11,681 bases of DNA from Acinetobacter lwoffii (GCF_029024105.1 NZ_CP118966.1:1-11681), one strand, 5' to 3'. Shown: positions 5,151-11,373, counted from the stretch's first letter. The notes: a model not told the origin generated them from the letters alone. A program made the numbers and translations.

Positions 5151-6611
5151 TTAGATTCTGGCATGTGTTCCATACTTATCAATCATGATAGAGCTGGCTT
5201 CATTTAAGCCACGCACAGTGACATTCACACCATTCTTTTGAAATTTTTTTACAACAGAATCAAGCATGGCGACTGATGTTACATCCCAAATGTGAGAATG
5301 GGTCAAATCAATAATCACATCCTTTACATCCTCTTTAAAGTCAAAACCTTGCATGAATTTTTCAGAAGAACTAAAGAAGATCTGACCTCTCAACTCATAT
5401 AAACGGGCCATTCCTTCAAAAGATGCTGTCACCTGGATATCATTTTCAAGTTTATTCGCCAGGAACAAGGCTGAAAGTAATACGCCTGTTAACACACCCA
5501 AAGCCAGGTTATGCGTAGCAACAACTACAATCACCGTCGCAATCATGACGAAATTACTGCTCTTAGGATTATCTTTTAACTGAGTGACAGAACTCCATTC
5601 AAAGGTACTGATAGAGACCATTATCATTACCGCTACCAATGCAGCCATTGGAATCACTTTGAGCCAGTCACTGATAAATACAACCAGAATAAGAAGAAAA
5701 ATGCCCGCAGAGAATGTTGATAAGCGTGTAAGGCCACCTGATTTTACGTTAATCATAGATTGACCAATCATTGCACAACCGGCCATGCCACCCATAAAGC
5801 CAGAAGCAATATTCGCAATCCCTTGTCCCTTACATTCCTGATATTTATCACTTGGCGTATCAGTCATTTCATCCACGATAGTTGCTGTCATCATCGATTC
5901 AAGTAAACCTACAGCCGCCAGTGCGACTGAATAAGGCAAAATAATCATCAATGTTTCAATATTCAAAGGAATATCTGGAATCAAGAACATTGGAAGTGTG
6001 TCAGGTAAAGACCCCATATCGCCCACGGTCCGGACATCAATTCCTAAAGCGATTGCCAATAATGTGATTGCAATGATGCAGACTAGTGGAGAAGGGAGTA
6101 ATTTTCCTAATTTGGGAACCAGAGGGAATAGATAAATAATTGCTAAACCTAAAGCAACAAAAGCATATACATGCCAGGTCACATTAATCAGTTCAGGCAA
6201 TTGAGCCATGAAAATTAAGATCGCTAACGCATTTACGAATCCAATAACCACAGATTTAGATACAAACCGCATTAACTTGGCGAGCTTTAAATAGCCTGCC
6301 AATATTTGAATCACGCCTGTCAAAATTGTTGCTGCCAGCAGATATTCAAGCCCATGCTCTTTGACCAATGTGACCATAAGCAGCGCCATTGCGCCAGTGG
6401 CTGCTGAAATCATGGCAGGACGACCACCTACGAAAGAAATCACGACGGCAATACAGAAGGATGCGTATAGACCAACTTTAGGATCTACACCTGCAATAAT
6501 TGAAAATGCGATGGCTTCAGGGATGAGTGCAAGACCGACGACTAATCCGGCAAGTACATCCCCACGGATGTTAGAGAACCACTGTTCTCGGACATTAGAT
6601 AACATAAACAT
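5151..6611 (-). CDS. sulP: SulP-family inorganic anion transporter
   Basis: The protein (486 residues) is a SulP/SLC26-type membrane carrier for sulfate, bicarbonate or another small anion. About 12-14 hydrophobic segments fill residues 13-385. The family signature near the N-terminus is visible as GLALIPEAIAFSIIAGVDPKVGLYAS-like sequence (about residues 26-51, with Pro and the GLY motif conserved). The last 100 residues are a cytoplasmic STAS domain (MARLYELRGQIFFSSSEKF, then DVIIDLTHSHIWDVTSVAML). At under 500 residues it is on the short side, as usual for bacterial BicA/SulP forms. A second ATG at 6605 has AGG 8 nt upstream and may be the real start, because the first ATG is only 2 nt from it. 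A weak hairpin (5119-5144) follows the stop, next to the pdif site. Substrate cannot be read from the sequence. Confidence 0.93.
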   Translation of the reverse strand: MFMLSNVREQWFSNIRGDVLAGLVVGLALIPEAIAFSIIAGVDPKVGLYASFCIAVVISFVGGRPAMISAATGAMALLMVTLVKEHGLEYLLAATILTGVIQILAGYLKLAKLMRFVSKSVVIGFVNALAILIFMAQLPELINVTWHVYAFVALGLAIIYLFPLVPKLGKLLPSPLVCIIAITLLAIALGIDVRTVGDMGSLPDTLPMFLIPDIPLNIETLMIILPYSVALAAVGLLESMMTATIVDEMTDTPSDKYQECKGQGIANIASGFMGGMAGCAMIGQSMINVKSGGLTRLSTFSAGIFLLILVVFISDWLKVIPMAALVAVMIMVSISTFEWSSVTQLKDNPKSSNFVMIATVIVVVATHNLALGVLTGVLLSALFLANKLENDIQVTASFEGMARLYELRGQIFFSSSEKFMQGFDFKEDVKDVIIDLTHSHIWDVTSVAMLDSVVKKFQKNGVNVTVRGLNEASSIMIDKYGTHARI

Positions 6612-6637
6612 AGCCTGTTTTTTAATTTTTCAGATAG

Positions 6638-6688
6638 GCTAGTGATGTGATATATACAACACACAAGCGACTACACCACATCACTAGC
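6638..6688. repeat. 12-bp inverted repeat upstream of sulP
   Basis: GCTAGTGATGTG (6638-6649) and CACATCACTAGC (6677-6688) are perfect complements separated by 27 bases. It starts 26 bp upstream of the sulP ATG, so it lies in the promoter or leader. It could be an operator for a regulator that loops or an mRNA hairpin; neither is shown. Confidence 0.6.
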
Positions 6689-6817
6689 TAGACAGTGATG
6701 AGTTATTTACAGATTTAAGAAGGTAAATAAACTTAAGGTGGCGTAGGTGTCATAAGATGAAGAAACTTTTTAGAGTAAAAAAATCAGGACAAGGGTAACA
6801 GCTAGGTACTTTTTTAT

Positions 6818-6843
6818 AAAGCCTGGATGTATATCCAAGCTTT
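6818..6843 (-). terminator. Hairpin after the small ORF, possible terminator
   Basis: Read on the minus strand, AAAGC-T-TGGAT pairs with ATCCA-G-GCTTT (one T-G wobble) around ATAC, 14 nt after the stop of the 69-codon ORF. The bases that follow are ATAAAAAAG, not a T-run; on the plus strand the hairpin is followed by GTTTAAT. Terminator function is therefore uncertain. Confidence 0.4.
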
Positions 6844-6857
6844 GTTTAATCTGTATT

Positions 6858-7067
6858 TTATGAAGCTTTTAGCTCCCCAAGTAATTGACCTATTTCCAAA
6901 CGTGTGTAGCCGCGTTCTTTAAAGATCAAAACAATAGCCTGTTTATAATCTTCAGAAATAGCCGTTTTATATTTATTAATTAATTGCAGCTCAGCATTAA
7001 GCTGGAGATCATTTTTGATCGTCAATACTTCCGTAGAGACTTTATTAAAAATCTTGAAATTAAACAT
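6858..7067 (-). CDS. Small protein of unknown function (69 residues)
   Basis: I do not recognise this protein. The N-terminal half is MFNFKIFNKVSTEVLTIK; the C-terminal half is helical (KTAISEDYKQAIVLIFKERG, then YTRLEIGQLLGELKAS), and the last part could be a small helix-turn-helix. The ATG at 7067 has AAAGAG 7 nt upstream; the frame also opens from a TTG at 7085. A hairpin follows the stop. It lies between divergent sulP and the fluoride operon. It might be a regulator of one of them, but nothing in the sequence proves it; it could also be a chance ORF. Confidence 0.45.
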   Translation of the reverse strand: MFNFKIFNKVSTEVLTIKNDLQLNAELQLINKYKTAISEDYKQAIVLIFKERGYTRLEIGQLLGELKAS

Positions 7068-7235
7068 ACAGGTGCTCTTTATCAATATTGTAGCGGCCCG
7101 ACTACAACAAACACCTGCCTCAGCTTAGCTGGACACCCTTTCCAAAAAGATTATAGAAAAAATGAAAAGTTTCAAGTTTTACTAAACTAAAGATAAAAAA
7201 GTATCAAACTTACGTATTTTAATAATAGAAGGTTG

Positions 7236-7264
7236 TTGAATTAGCTAATCAATTTTTAAATAAT
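7236..7264 (+). promoter_or_regulatory. Candidate promoter of the fluoride operon
   Basis: TTGAAT (7236-7241) and AATAAT (7259-7264) are 17 bp apart. A start about 7 nt further on would place +1 at the first base or two of the riboswitch aptamer, which is the usual arrangement. Confidence 0.55.
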
Positions 7265-7272
7265 AGTACTCA

Positions 7273-7328
7273 AAGGAGATGGCTATCCTCCTTACACAAA
7301 CCGCCAATTCTGGCTGATGATACCTACG
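7273..7328 (+). ncRNA. Fluoride riboswitch (crcB motif)
   Basis: The sequence carries the conserved marks of the crcB RNA: P1 stem AAGGAG (7273-7278) with CTCCTT (7288-7293), the strand GATGGCTATCC between the arms, ACAAACC before the second stem GCCA/TGGC (7303-7306, 7311-7314), then TGATGA and CCTACG (to 7328). It lies upstream of crcB and ppa, the two gene types most often controlled by this riboswitch. It senses F- through Mg2+ ions and turns the downstream genes on. The assignment is from motif recognition and context, and both agree. Confidence 0.88.
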
Positions 7329-7351
7329 TTTCCCTCAAGCAGGGTACGTAG
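7324..7351 (+). promoter_or_regulatory. Riboswitch expression-platform hairpin
   Basis: CTACGT (7324-7329) pairs with ACGTAG (7346-7351), and CCCT (7332-7335) with AGGG (7341-7344), around CAAGC. The left arm overlaps the CCTACG end of the aptamer, so hairpin and folded aptamer should exclude each other. A second, imperfect stem-loop follows (GCTC 7358-7361, TTTT 7365-7368, AAAA 7371-7374, GAGC 7377-7380) and would hide the GGAG used by the leader ORF. Control at the level of translation is inferred. Confidence 0.6.
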
Positions 7352-7386
7352 TCGCGTGCTCTGCTTTTACAAAATGGAGCTACGCT

Positions 7387-7437
7387 ATGTTTTCCCGTCA
7401 TAAAGTTCTTTATTTATATATCTTTTGCTGCTCATAA
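7387..7437 (+). CDS. Possible 16-codon leader ORF before crcB
   Basis: ATG at 7387 is preceded by GGAG (7376-7379) with ideal 7-nt spacing and encodes MFSRHKVLYLYIFCCS, then TAA. The stop ends 3 nt before the GGAG of crcB and 12 nt before the crcB ATG, so ribosomes leaving it could help start crcB. The GGAG lies in a possible stem of the riboswitch leader. It is too short to judge by codon use, and a chance ORF is possible. Confidence 0.4.
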   Translation: MFSRHKVLYLYIFCCS

Positions 7438-7449
7438 CTAGGAGCAGAC

Positions 7450-7830
7450 ATGTATCTTTCTCTTTTATCAATTGCTCTCGGTTCTGTAATCGGTGCCTGG
7501 CTTCGTTGGGGCATAAGTCTAAGATTTAATAGCGTATTTGAAAATATTCCTTTCGGGACAGTGATTGTTAACTTAATCGGTGCTTTTATTATTGGATTAG
7601 CTGTATCATTTTTTTCAAATAGCTCAATAAGCCCTAATTATAAGTTATTCGTTGTGACAGGCTTCTGCGGTGCTTTAACGACCTTTTCAACATTTTCAGT
7701 TGAAATTGTTGCGTTGCTACAAGCTTCAAAGTTTGAATATGCTATCTCAACAATAGCCATCCATGTAATAGGTTCATTAATCTTTACAGTACTAGGAATA
7801 CTTTCCTATCAATTTTTCACTAATCATTAA
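7450..7830 (+). CDS. crcB: CrcB/Fluc fluoride channel
   Basis: A 126-residue inner-membrane protein that forms dimeric, F--selective channels and lets toxic fluoride out of the cell. Four membrane helices are visible (about 3-24, 35-55, 64-90, 97-122). Family marks: GAWLRWGISLRF (15-26), PFGTVIVNLIGAF with the pore Asn41, and VTGFCGALTTFSTFS, whose TFSTF (78-82) holds the two pore phenylalanines and the central Na+ site. Length is typical. The ATG at 7450 has GGAG 5 nt upstream. The next gene, ppa, starts 26 nt after the stop, so they form one operon under the fluoride riboswitch. Some annotations call the gene fluC. Confidence 0.96.
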   Translation: MYLSLLSIALGSVIGAWLRWGISLRFNSVFENIPFGTVIVNLIGAFIIGLAVSFFSNSSISPNYKLFVVTGFCGALTTFSTFSVEIVALLQASKFEYAISTIAIHVIGSLIFTVLGILSYQFFTNH

Positions 7831-7856
7831 TAATCTAAATATTAGAAGGTAAAACA

Positions 7857-8381
7857 ATGAGTTTTAAAAATGTTAAAGCAGGTACTAATCCACCAGATGA
7901 CTTTAATAGCATCATCGAAATCCCGGCAAATGCTAAACCCATCAAGTATGAAGTGAATAAAGAATATGATGCTTTATTGGTTGATCGCTTTCTAAGTACA
8001 GCAATGTCATATCCGTACAATTACGGTTATATTCCTCAAACATTAAGCGAGGATGGTGATCCCTTAGATGTATTTGTAATAGCTCCCCATGCGGTTGCTG
8101 TAGGATCAGTAATTCGCAGCAGACCTGTCGGAGTCATGTATATGGAAGATGAAGCCGGTATTGATGCAAAGATCATTGCTGTACCTCATTCTAAGCTCAC
8201 ACCTCTATATAACAATGTTGAAGATCTGAGCGACCTCCCTCAGCTTCAATTAGATCAAATGAAACATTTCTTTGAACATTATAAAGACTTGGAAAAAGGT
8301 AAATGGATGAAATTTAATGGTTGGGGCAATGTAGAAGAAGCCAGACAGGAGATTCTAAAATCTATCCAAGCATACAAATAA
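7857..8381 (+). CDS. ppa: Inorganic pyrophosphatase, family I
   Basis: This 174-residue cytosolic enzyme hydrolyses pyrophosphate to phosphate with Mg2+. It shows the family signature DGDPLDV (Asp66, Asp68, Asp71), VDRFLSTAMSYPYNYGYIP (42-60) and a Lys30-containing segment KYEV; the residues equivalent to E. coli Glu20, Lys29, Arg43, Tyr55, Asp65, Asp67 and Asp70 all appear to be present. Length matches E. coli Ppa (176). AGAAGG precedes the ATG by about 7 nt. It is co-transcribed with crcB and ends in a strong terminator. Family I pyrophosphatases are known to be inhibited by fluoride, and ppa genes occur under fluoride riboswitches, so this extra copy probably keeps pyrophosphate hydrolysis going under fluoride stress. 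The host chromosome should carry its own essential ppa. Confidence 0.96.
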   Translation: MSFKNVKAGTNPPDDFNSIIEIPANAKPIKYEVNKEYDALLVDRFLSTAMSYPYNYGYIPQTLSEDGDPLDVFVIAPHAVAVGSVIRSRPVGVMYMEDEAGIDAKIIAVPHSKLTPLYNNVEDLSDLPQLQLDQMKHFFEHYKDLEKGKWMKFNGWGNVEEARQEILKSIQAYK

Positions 8382-8388
8382 TTTAGAT

Positions 8389-8417
8389 AAAAGGGACCCA
8401 AATCTGAGGTCCCTTTT
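8389..8417 (+). terminator. Rho-independent terminator of the crcB-ppa operon
   Basis: AAAAGGGACC (8389-8398) and GGTCCCTTTT (8408-8417) form a 10-bp stem with a 9-nt loop and a T5 run, 7 nt after the ppa stop. It stops just before the pdif site. Confidence 0.93.
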
Positions 8418-8423
8418 TATGCT

Positions 8424-8451
8424 ATTTAACATAATGGATATTATACGCAAT
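8424..8451 (-). other. pdif: pdif site 3 (D|C orientation)
   Basis: On the minus strand the XerC half is ATTGCGTATAA (8451-8441), spacer TATCCA, XerD half TTATGTTAAAT (8434-8424). Both halves match well. Confidence 0.87.
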
Positions 8452-8885
8452 ACACTTGTATATTATTTTAAATATCAATCACTTGAAAATTTAGCCATGA
8501 CTAAGAAAAAGCAAAAAATCGGCTTTTGTAATAAGTTGGTGAGTTTTTAAGCGAATCTGTAACATTTTGCCAAGAAAATTGGTTAAAAAACGATCAATTT
8601 AGCAATCAGTGCCCATTTCATACGGATCCAGGTTCCAAAACTATCCCCAATTGCTGGGGATAAAATTTAGGCTATTTTGTAGGTTAGAACGCACAAGAAT
8701 ATCGGCTATTTGCGGCTATTCTGAAAACTGGAGTTTTCCTATGATGAACTCATCAGGAACAGGAAGTTCCATAACATAAAACAAAAATTATAAGTTATTG
8801 CACATGGACCAGAGGGTACAAAAGCGCAGCAAGTAACAATAGAAACCCCCGGCAGAATACCGGGGTTTTTTATTATTTGGATTTC
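8452..8885. other. Non-coding stretch, hairpin and possible gene remnant
   Basis: No intact gene of usual length is seen. It holds a perfect hairpin TATCCCCA/TGGGGATA (8642-8649, 8655-8662; 5-nt loop), three GGCTATT repeats near 8670-8720, and a 12-codon ORF (MMNSSGTGSSIT) beginning at 8741 with GGAG upstream. A short open frame near 8790 reads VIAHGPEGTKAQQVTIE, which recalls the end of CspA-type cold-shock proteins (GPKGPQAANV), just before a terminator; this may be the remnant of a deleted gene. Confidence 0.4.
8843..8868 (+). terminator. Rho-independent terminator between plus remnant and higA
   Basis: CCCCGG (8847-8852) and CCGGGG (8860-8865) around CAGAATA, extended by AAA/TTT across a bulged C, followed by T6 then ATTATTT on the plus strand. 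On the minus strand it follows the higA stop by about 17 nt but has only TTTCTATT after it, so it serves the plus strand best. No intact plus-strand gene now lies before it. Confidence 0.8.
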
Positions 8886-9158
8886 TTAAATCAGCGTCGG
8901 GTGTGCGTCCAGGATACGAATTAAAGTCGCTGCAGGACCAGTCGGATAGCGACGGCCTTGTTCCCAGTTTTGTAGGGTTCTTGCGCTAATATGCAAACGT
9001 GCAGCGAATTCTGCTTGGGTTAAACCAGTTTTCTCACGTACTTCTTTAATATCCGGCAATTCAAGTTCTGTAACTCGACTGGCCTTTATCTCATTACGTT
9101 TAATGGCACCAGCTTCTTTGATTGAAGCAACCAAGTCATCAAATAAGTTGTTATCCAT
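8886..9158 (-). CDS. higA: HigA-type antitoxin, Xre-family HTH
   Basis: This 90-residue protein is the antitoxin of a type II pair. Residues 36-72 form an Xre helix-turn-helix (IKEVREKTGLTQAEFAARLH, then ISARTLQNWEQGRRYPTG), where TLQNWEQGRR is the recognition helix; the N-terminal part (FDDLVASIKEAGAIKR) is the usual lead-in of the HigA2/NadS type. It should bind HigB and also repress its own operon. Its ATG overlaps the end of higB by 8 nt (ATGGATAA), giving translational coupling with the toxin gene first, which is the normal order for hig loci. The pair lies between two pdif sites, a common setting on Acinetobacter plasmids. Confidence 0.92.
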   Translation of the reverse strand: MDNNLFDDLVASIKEAGAIKRNEIKASRVTELELPDIKEVREKTGLTQAEFAARLHISARTLQNWEQGRRYPTGPAATLIRILDAHPTLI

Positions 9159-9471
9159 GAAATTGCTCCTTCACTAATTGACGCAGGATCGAGGTTTCTT
9201 TGTCTGTCAGATTATCTTTCACAGACTTTGGATAAGCCACCAGGAAGAAGATCTGATCATCTTCTGTGACCCAATAATAGATCACCCGGATACCGCCACT
9301 TTTGCCTTTATTGCCCTGAGCACAACGTACTTTACGTATTCCACCACCATTCTTGATCAAGTCGCCTCTATCAGGCTGTACCAAGAGATCTTGCTGGAGC
9401 TGACGATACTCTTCATCACTTACAAGCTCTTTGATTTGCTTGGTAAAAATACTGGTTTCAATGAATAACAT
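9151..9471 (-). CDS. higB: HigB/RelE-family toxin
   Basis: This 106-residue protein is the toxin, an mRNA endonuclease acting on the ribosome in characterised relatives. The family block LVQPDRGDLIKNGGGIRKVR (30-49) followed by GKSGGIRVIYYW (56-67) is intact, with basic residues Arg46, Lys47, Arg49, Lys57 and Arg62 as the likely RNA-binding or catalytic set. The ATG at 9471 is chosen because homologues begin MLFIETSIF; a GTG two codons earlier (9477) is the alternative. No strong Shine-Dalgarno is seen before either. The pair higB-higA should kill or arrest cells that lose the plasmid. Confidence 0.92.
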   Translation of the reverse strand: MLFIETSIFTKQIKELVSDEEYRQLQQDLLVQPDRGDLIKNGGGIRKVRCAQGNKGKSGGIRVIYYWVTEDDQIFFLVAYPKSVKDNLTDKETSILRQLVKEQFHG

Positions 9472-9544
9472 GGGCACAAGTACGTCAATGGCGTATAAGA
9501 ATTTTAGCAGTTTTAGAATTAAAAAACGAGCGCTGTAGGCTCTT

Positions 9545-9572
9545 GTTGCGCATAATGTGTCTGATGTTAATT
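9545..9572 (+). other. pdif: pdif site 4 (C|D orientation)
   Basis: XerC half GTTGCGCATAA (9545-9555), spacer TGTGTC, XerD half TGATGTTAATT (9562-9572). Differences from consensus are few. It separates higBA from the next operon. Confidence 0.75.
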
Positions 9573-9695
9573 TTAAATGCTCTTAATATTTTTATATTTC
9601 TAAAAATTCAATATTAATTGAACTGAATTATAAAAATTAATGTATTTTATTGAAATTAAATTATTGTTATTCATAAATATTCTGGAGTTACAGAA

Positions 9696-10598
9696 ATGGG
9701 GAAACAAACTAGAATTAAAGGACGTGGTAGAGCTCGTTCAGTTTACTATGCTGGTCTTAATATTGTGGTACATCCCCACGAAACACCAATGGTATATATA
9801 GATCTTCTATATTTTATTCAAAACAAAATCCAGAAACCTATTTCAATAGGCAATAATACTTCTATCTACTTGTATGATATTAAAGAAATAAGTGAAGGAA
9901 AGCCTCTAGAAGGTGTAACTGGCACACTCTTAAAGTGTACTGATATTGATATTAAGGAGTGGTTTGACCTTAATGAAAAAGAAATAGTTGATGAAAGTTC
10001 TGCGAATACTCAAGTAAAAATTCCACCTAATTACCTAGCAAATGCAAAGTTTTTTGATTTTGTTTTTTATCCTAAGAAACATCTGATGGTTACAGAGATA
10101 AGAGATAGTTCAGGATCCGTTCAGATATCTGTTTTTAAAAGATACTTTGAAACGATATTTAAAAGAGAAGACTTTTTAGAAAACTTCCAATCAGGACATG
10201 TAACGGCAGTAACCGATGATAAACAAGTAGAAAGCATCTTAGCTTCTAAAAAACTATTAAAATTAGATATTACTTTATATAAGCCAAATCCTGATGATCT
10301 AACAAGTTTAAAAGGTAGAATCATGGGACACTTAGCAGATATCAAAGCAAAAAAGTTACAAGTAATCGCAACTGCTGAAGAAAGCTCATATCTAGACCCT
10401 GATCAACAACTGGAAGATTTATCTCGTGTTGCAGCAGATAATGGTGAAGTAGAAGCTGTTATGATGACTAATGGAGAAAGGAAAACTGTAAGTACCACTG
10501 AGTATCCAAAAATCATTAAAGATGCTTACTATCCTAAAGAAATTTCTCAGAAAGAATTTTTGCTATTAATGGCAAATAAGTATTTAGATGAAATTTAA
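9696..10598 (+). CDS. DUF4747-like protein of unknown function
   Basis: This 300-residue soluble protein has no signal peptide or membrane helix. From memory it fits the DUF4747 family: an N-terminal ARSVYYAGLNIVVHPHET block (13-30), a central KFFDFVFYPKKHLMVTEIRD beta segment (about 118-137) followed by an ETIF/NFQSGHVTAV stretch, and the late block ITLYKPNPDDLTSLKGRI (about 192-209) then EDLSRVAADNGEVEAVMMTN. The basic start (KQTRIKGRGRARS) could touch nucleic acid. No catalytic motif is recognisable. The ATG at 9696 has GGAG 8 nt upstream. It is followed after 12 nt by a membrane-protein gene, so the two are one operon. The pairing of a soluble sensor-like protein with a small membrane protein on a mobile module suggests abortive-infection defence, but this is inference; the family label should be verified. 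Confidence 0.85.
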   Translation: MGKQTRIKGRGRARSVYYAGLNIVVHPHETPMVYIDLLYFIQNKIQKPISIGNNTSIYLYDIKEISEGKPLEGVTGTLLKCTDIDIKEWFDLNEKEIVDESSANTQVKIPPNYLANAKFFDFVFYPKKHLMVTEIRDSSGSVQISVFKRYFETIFKREDFLENFQSGHVTAVTDDKQVESILASKKLLKLDITLYKPNPDDLTSLKGRIMGHLADIKAKKLQVIATAEESSYLDPDQQLEDLSRVAADNGEVEAVMMTNGERKTVSTTEYPKIIKDAYYPKEISQKEFLLLMANKYLDEI

Positions 10599-10610
10599 TT
10601 GAGACAATAG

Positions 10611-11240
10611 ATGTCAAAAAATCCTACTGCTTTATTAGTTTACTGGGAAGCATATGGTGGTTTTACAGCTATCATAAAATCTTTCTATTTTTGGGCATCT
10701 ATTCTCATAACTTTACTGTGTTACTCATTTTGGTCTACCGAGAATGATTGGTTCTTGATTCCACTATCAGGTTTACCTAGTTTATTAGGATTCGCGTTAG
10801 GTGGATATGGAGTATGGCTATCCGTTGGCAATCCTAAGTTAAAGAAATTATTAAGCTTATCATTTGAAAAAAATAGTCATCATTCTGACTTTTTAGTCGT
10901 TAACGCTACTTTTGTTCACTTTATAATACTTCAAGTTATATCATTCATTTATTTATTAATTTTGAAAGCGAACTCTATAGGTAAGCTTCTGAATTATATA
11001 AAGTTAAATTATCCATTGAATTATAGTCATTGTACCGAAGTAGTTATAGATTTTCTAAAAGTATTTGCACATGGTTTTGGATTTCTAATTTTTGTATATT
11101 CAATTATTACAATGCTGGCTGCTACATTTGCTATTTTCAATATAGCAATTATCACTGATGAAATTAACAAAATTGAAGATGAAGACTTAGATGCTTTATT
11201 AACAGCATTGTTGGAAGAAAAAGAAAAAAAATCCAAATAA
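10611..11240 (+). CDS. Four-helix membrane protein, partner of the DUF4747-like gene
   Basis: I do not recognise a named family for this 209-residue protein. Four hydrophobic segments are clear: about 25-42, 48-72 (with a Gly-rich SGLPSLLGFALGGYGVWLSVG), 94-118 and 153-181. A polar loop of about 35 residues separates helices 3 and 4. The cytoplasmic-type tail is first acidic (DEINKIEDEDLDALLTALL) and then Lys-rich (EEKEKKSK). The ATG is 12 nt after the upstream stop with only GAGA as a ribosome site, so translation probably depends on the upstream gene. Its stop overlaps an ATG (TAATG) that opens a 35-codon ORF. A pore-forming or membrane-disrupting effector is one possibility; transport or anchoring is another. 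Confidence 0.82.
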   Translation: MSKNPTALLVYWEAYGGFTAIIKSFYFWASILITLLCYSFWSTENDWFLIPLSGLPSLLGFALGGYGVWLSVGNPKLKKLLSLSFEKNSHHSDFLVVNATFVHFIILQVISFIYLLILKANSIGKLLNYIKLNYPLNYSHCTEVVIDFLKVFAHGFGFLIFVYSIITMLAATFAIFNIAIITDEINKIEDEDLDALLTALLEEKEKKSK

Positions 11241-11347
11241 TGTACTGCCGAATAGCAATTCAGGTTGACGGATCCGCGCATCGGTCGTCCACGACAGTAG
11301 ATAATTGTGCTTCCTGGGCTGAGATTACGATTCACACACCGTCTTGA
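11240..11347 (+). CDS. Doubtful 35-codon ORF coupled by TAATG
   Basis: The stop of the membrane-protein gene and this ATG share one base (TAATG), a classic coupling arrangement. The reading frame begins MYCRIAIQVDGSAHR and ends at TGA. No family is recognised. The DNA is visibly richer in G and C than the gene before it, so the ORF may be chance in foreign DNA next to the pdif site. No other coding signal is seen. Confidence 0.2.
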   Translation: MYCRIAIQVDGSAHRSSTTVDNCASWAEITIHTPS

Positions 11348-11373
11348 CACATTCCCAAATCTATTTTGAGCTT

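Larger units (their letters stand above)
5088..8451. mobile_element. pdif module 2: SulP transporter plus fluoride operon
   Basis: Bounded by inverted pdif sites at 5088 (C|D) and 8424 (D|C). It holds sulP and a small ORF on the minus strand and, divergently, the fluoride riboswitch, crcB and ppa on the plus strand. No internal pdif site was found, so the two halves appear to travel together. Mobility is inferred from the sites. Confidence 0.65.

Noticed and set aside
6361..6642. 93-codon plus-strand ORF opposite sulP
   Set aside because: Mirror of the sulP N-terminus with repetitive Thr/Pro-rich sequence; no ribosome site or homology recognised.
6984..7190. 68-codon plus-strand ORF upstream of the riboswitch
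   Set aside because: Overlaps the 69-codon minus ORF and has no ribosome site; sequence looks random.
8642..8662. Hairpin TATCCCCA/TGGGGATA as a terminator
   Set aside because: Followed by AAAATTTAGG, with no T-run and no gene directly upstream; kept only as a hairpin in the intergenic entry.
9178..9468. 96-codon plus-strand ORF opposite higB
   Set aside because: Mirror frame of a well-recognised toxin gene.
11027..11350. 107-codon minus-strand ORF opposite the membrane protein
   Set aside because: Low-complexity Ser-rich mirror of the helix-4 coding region; the plus-strand frame is the coherent one.
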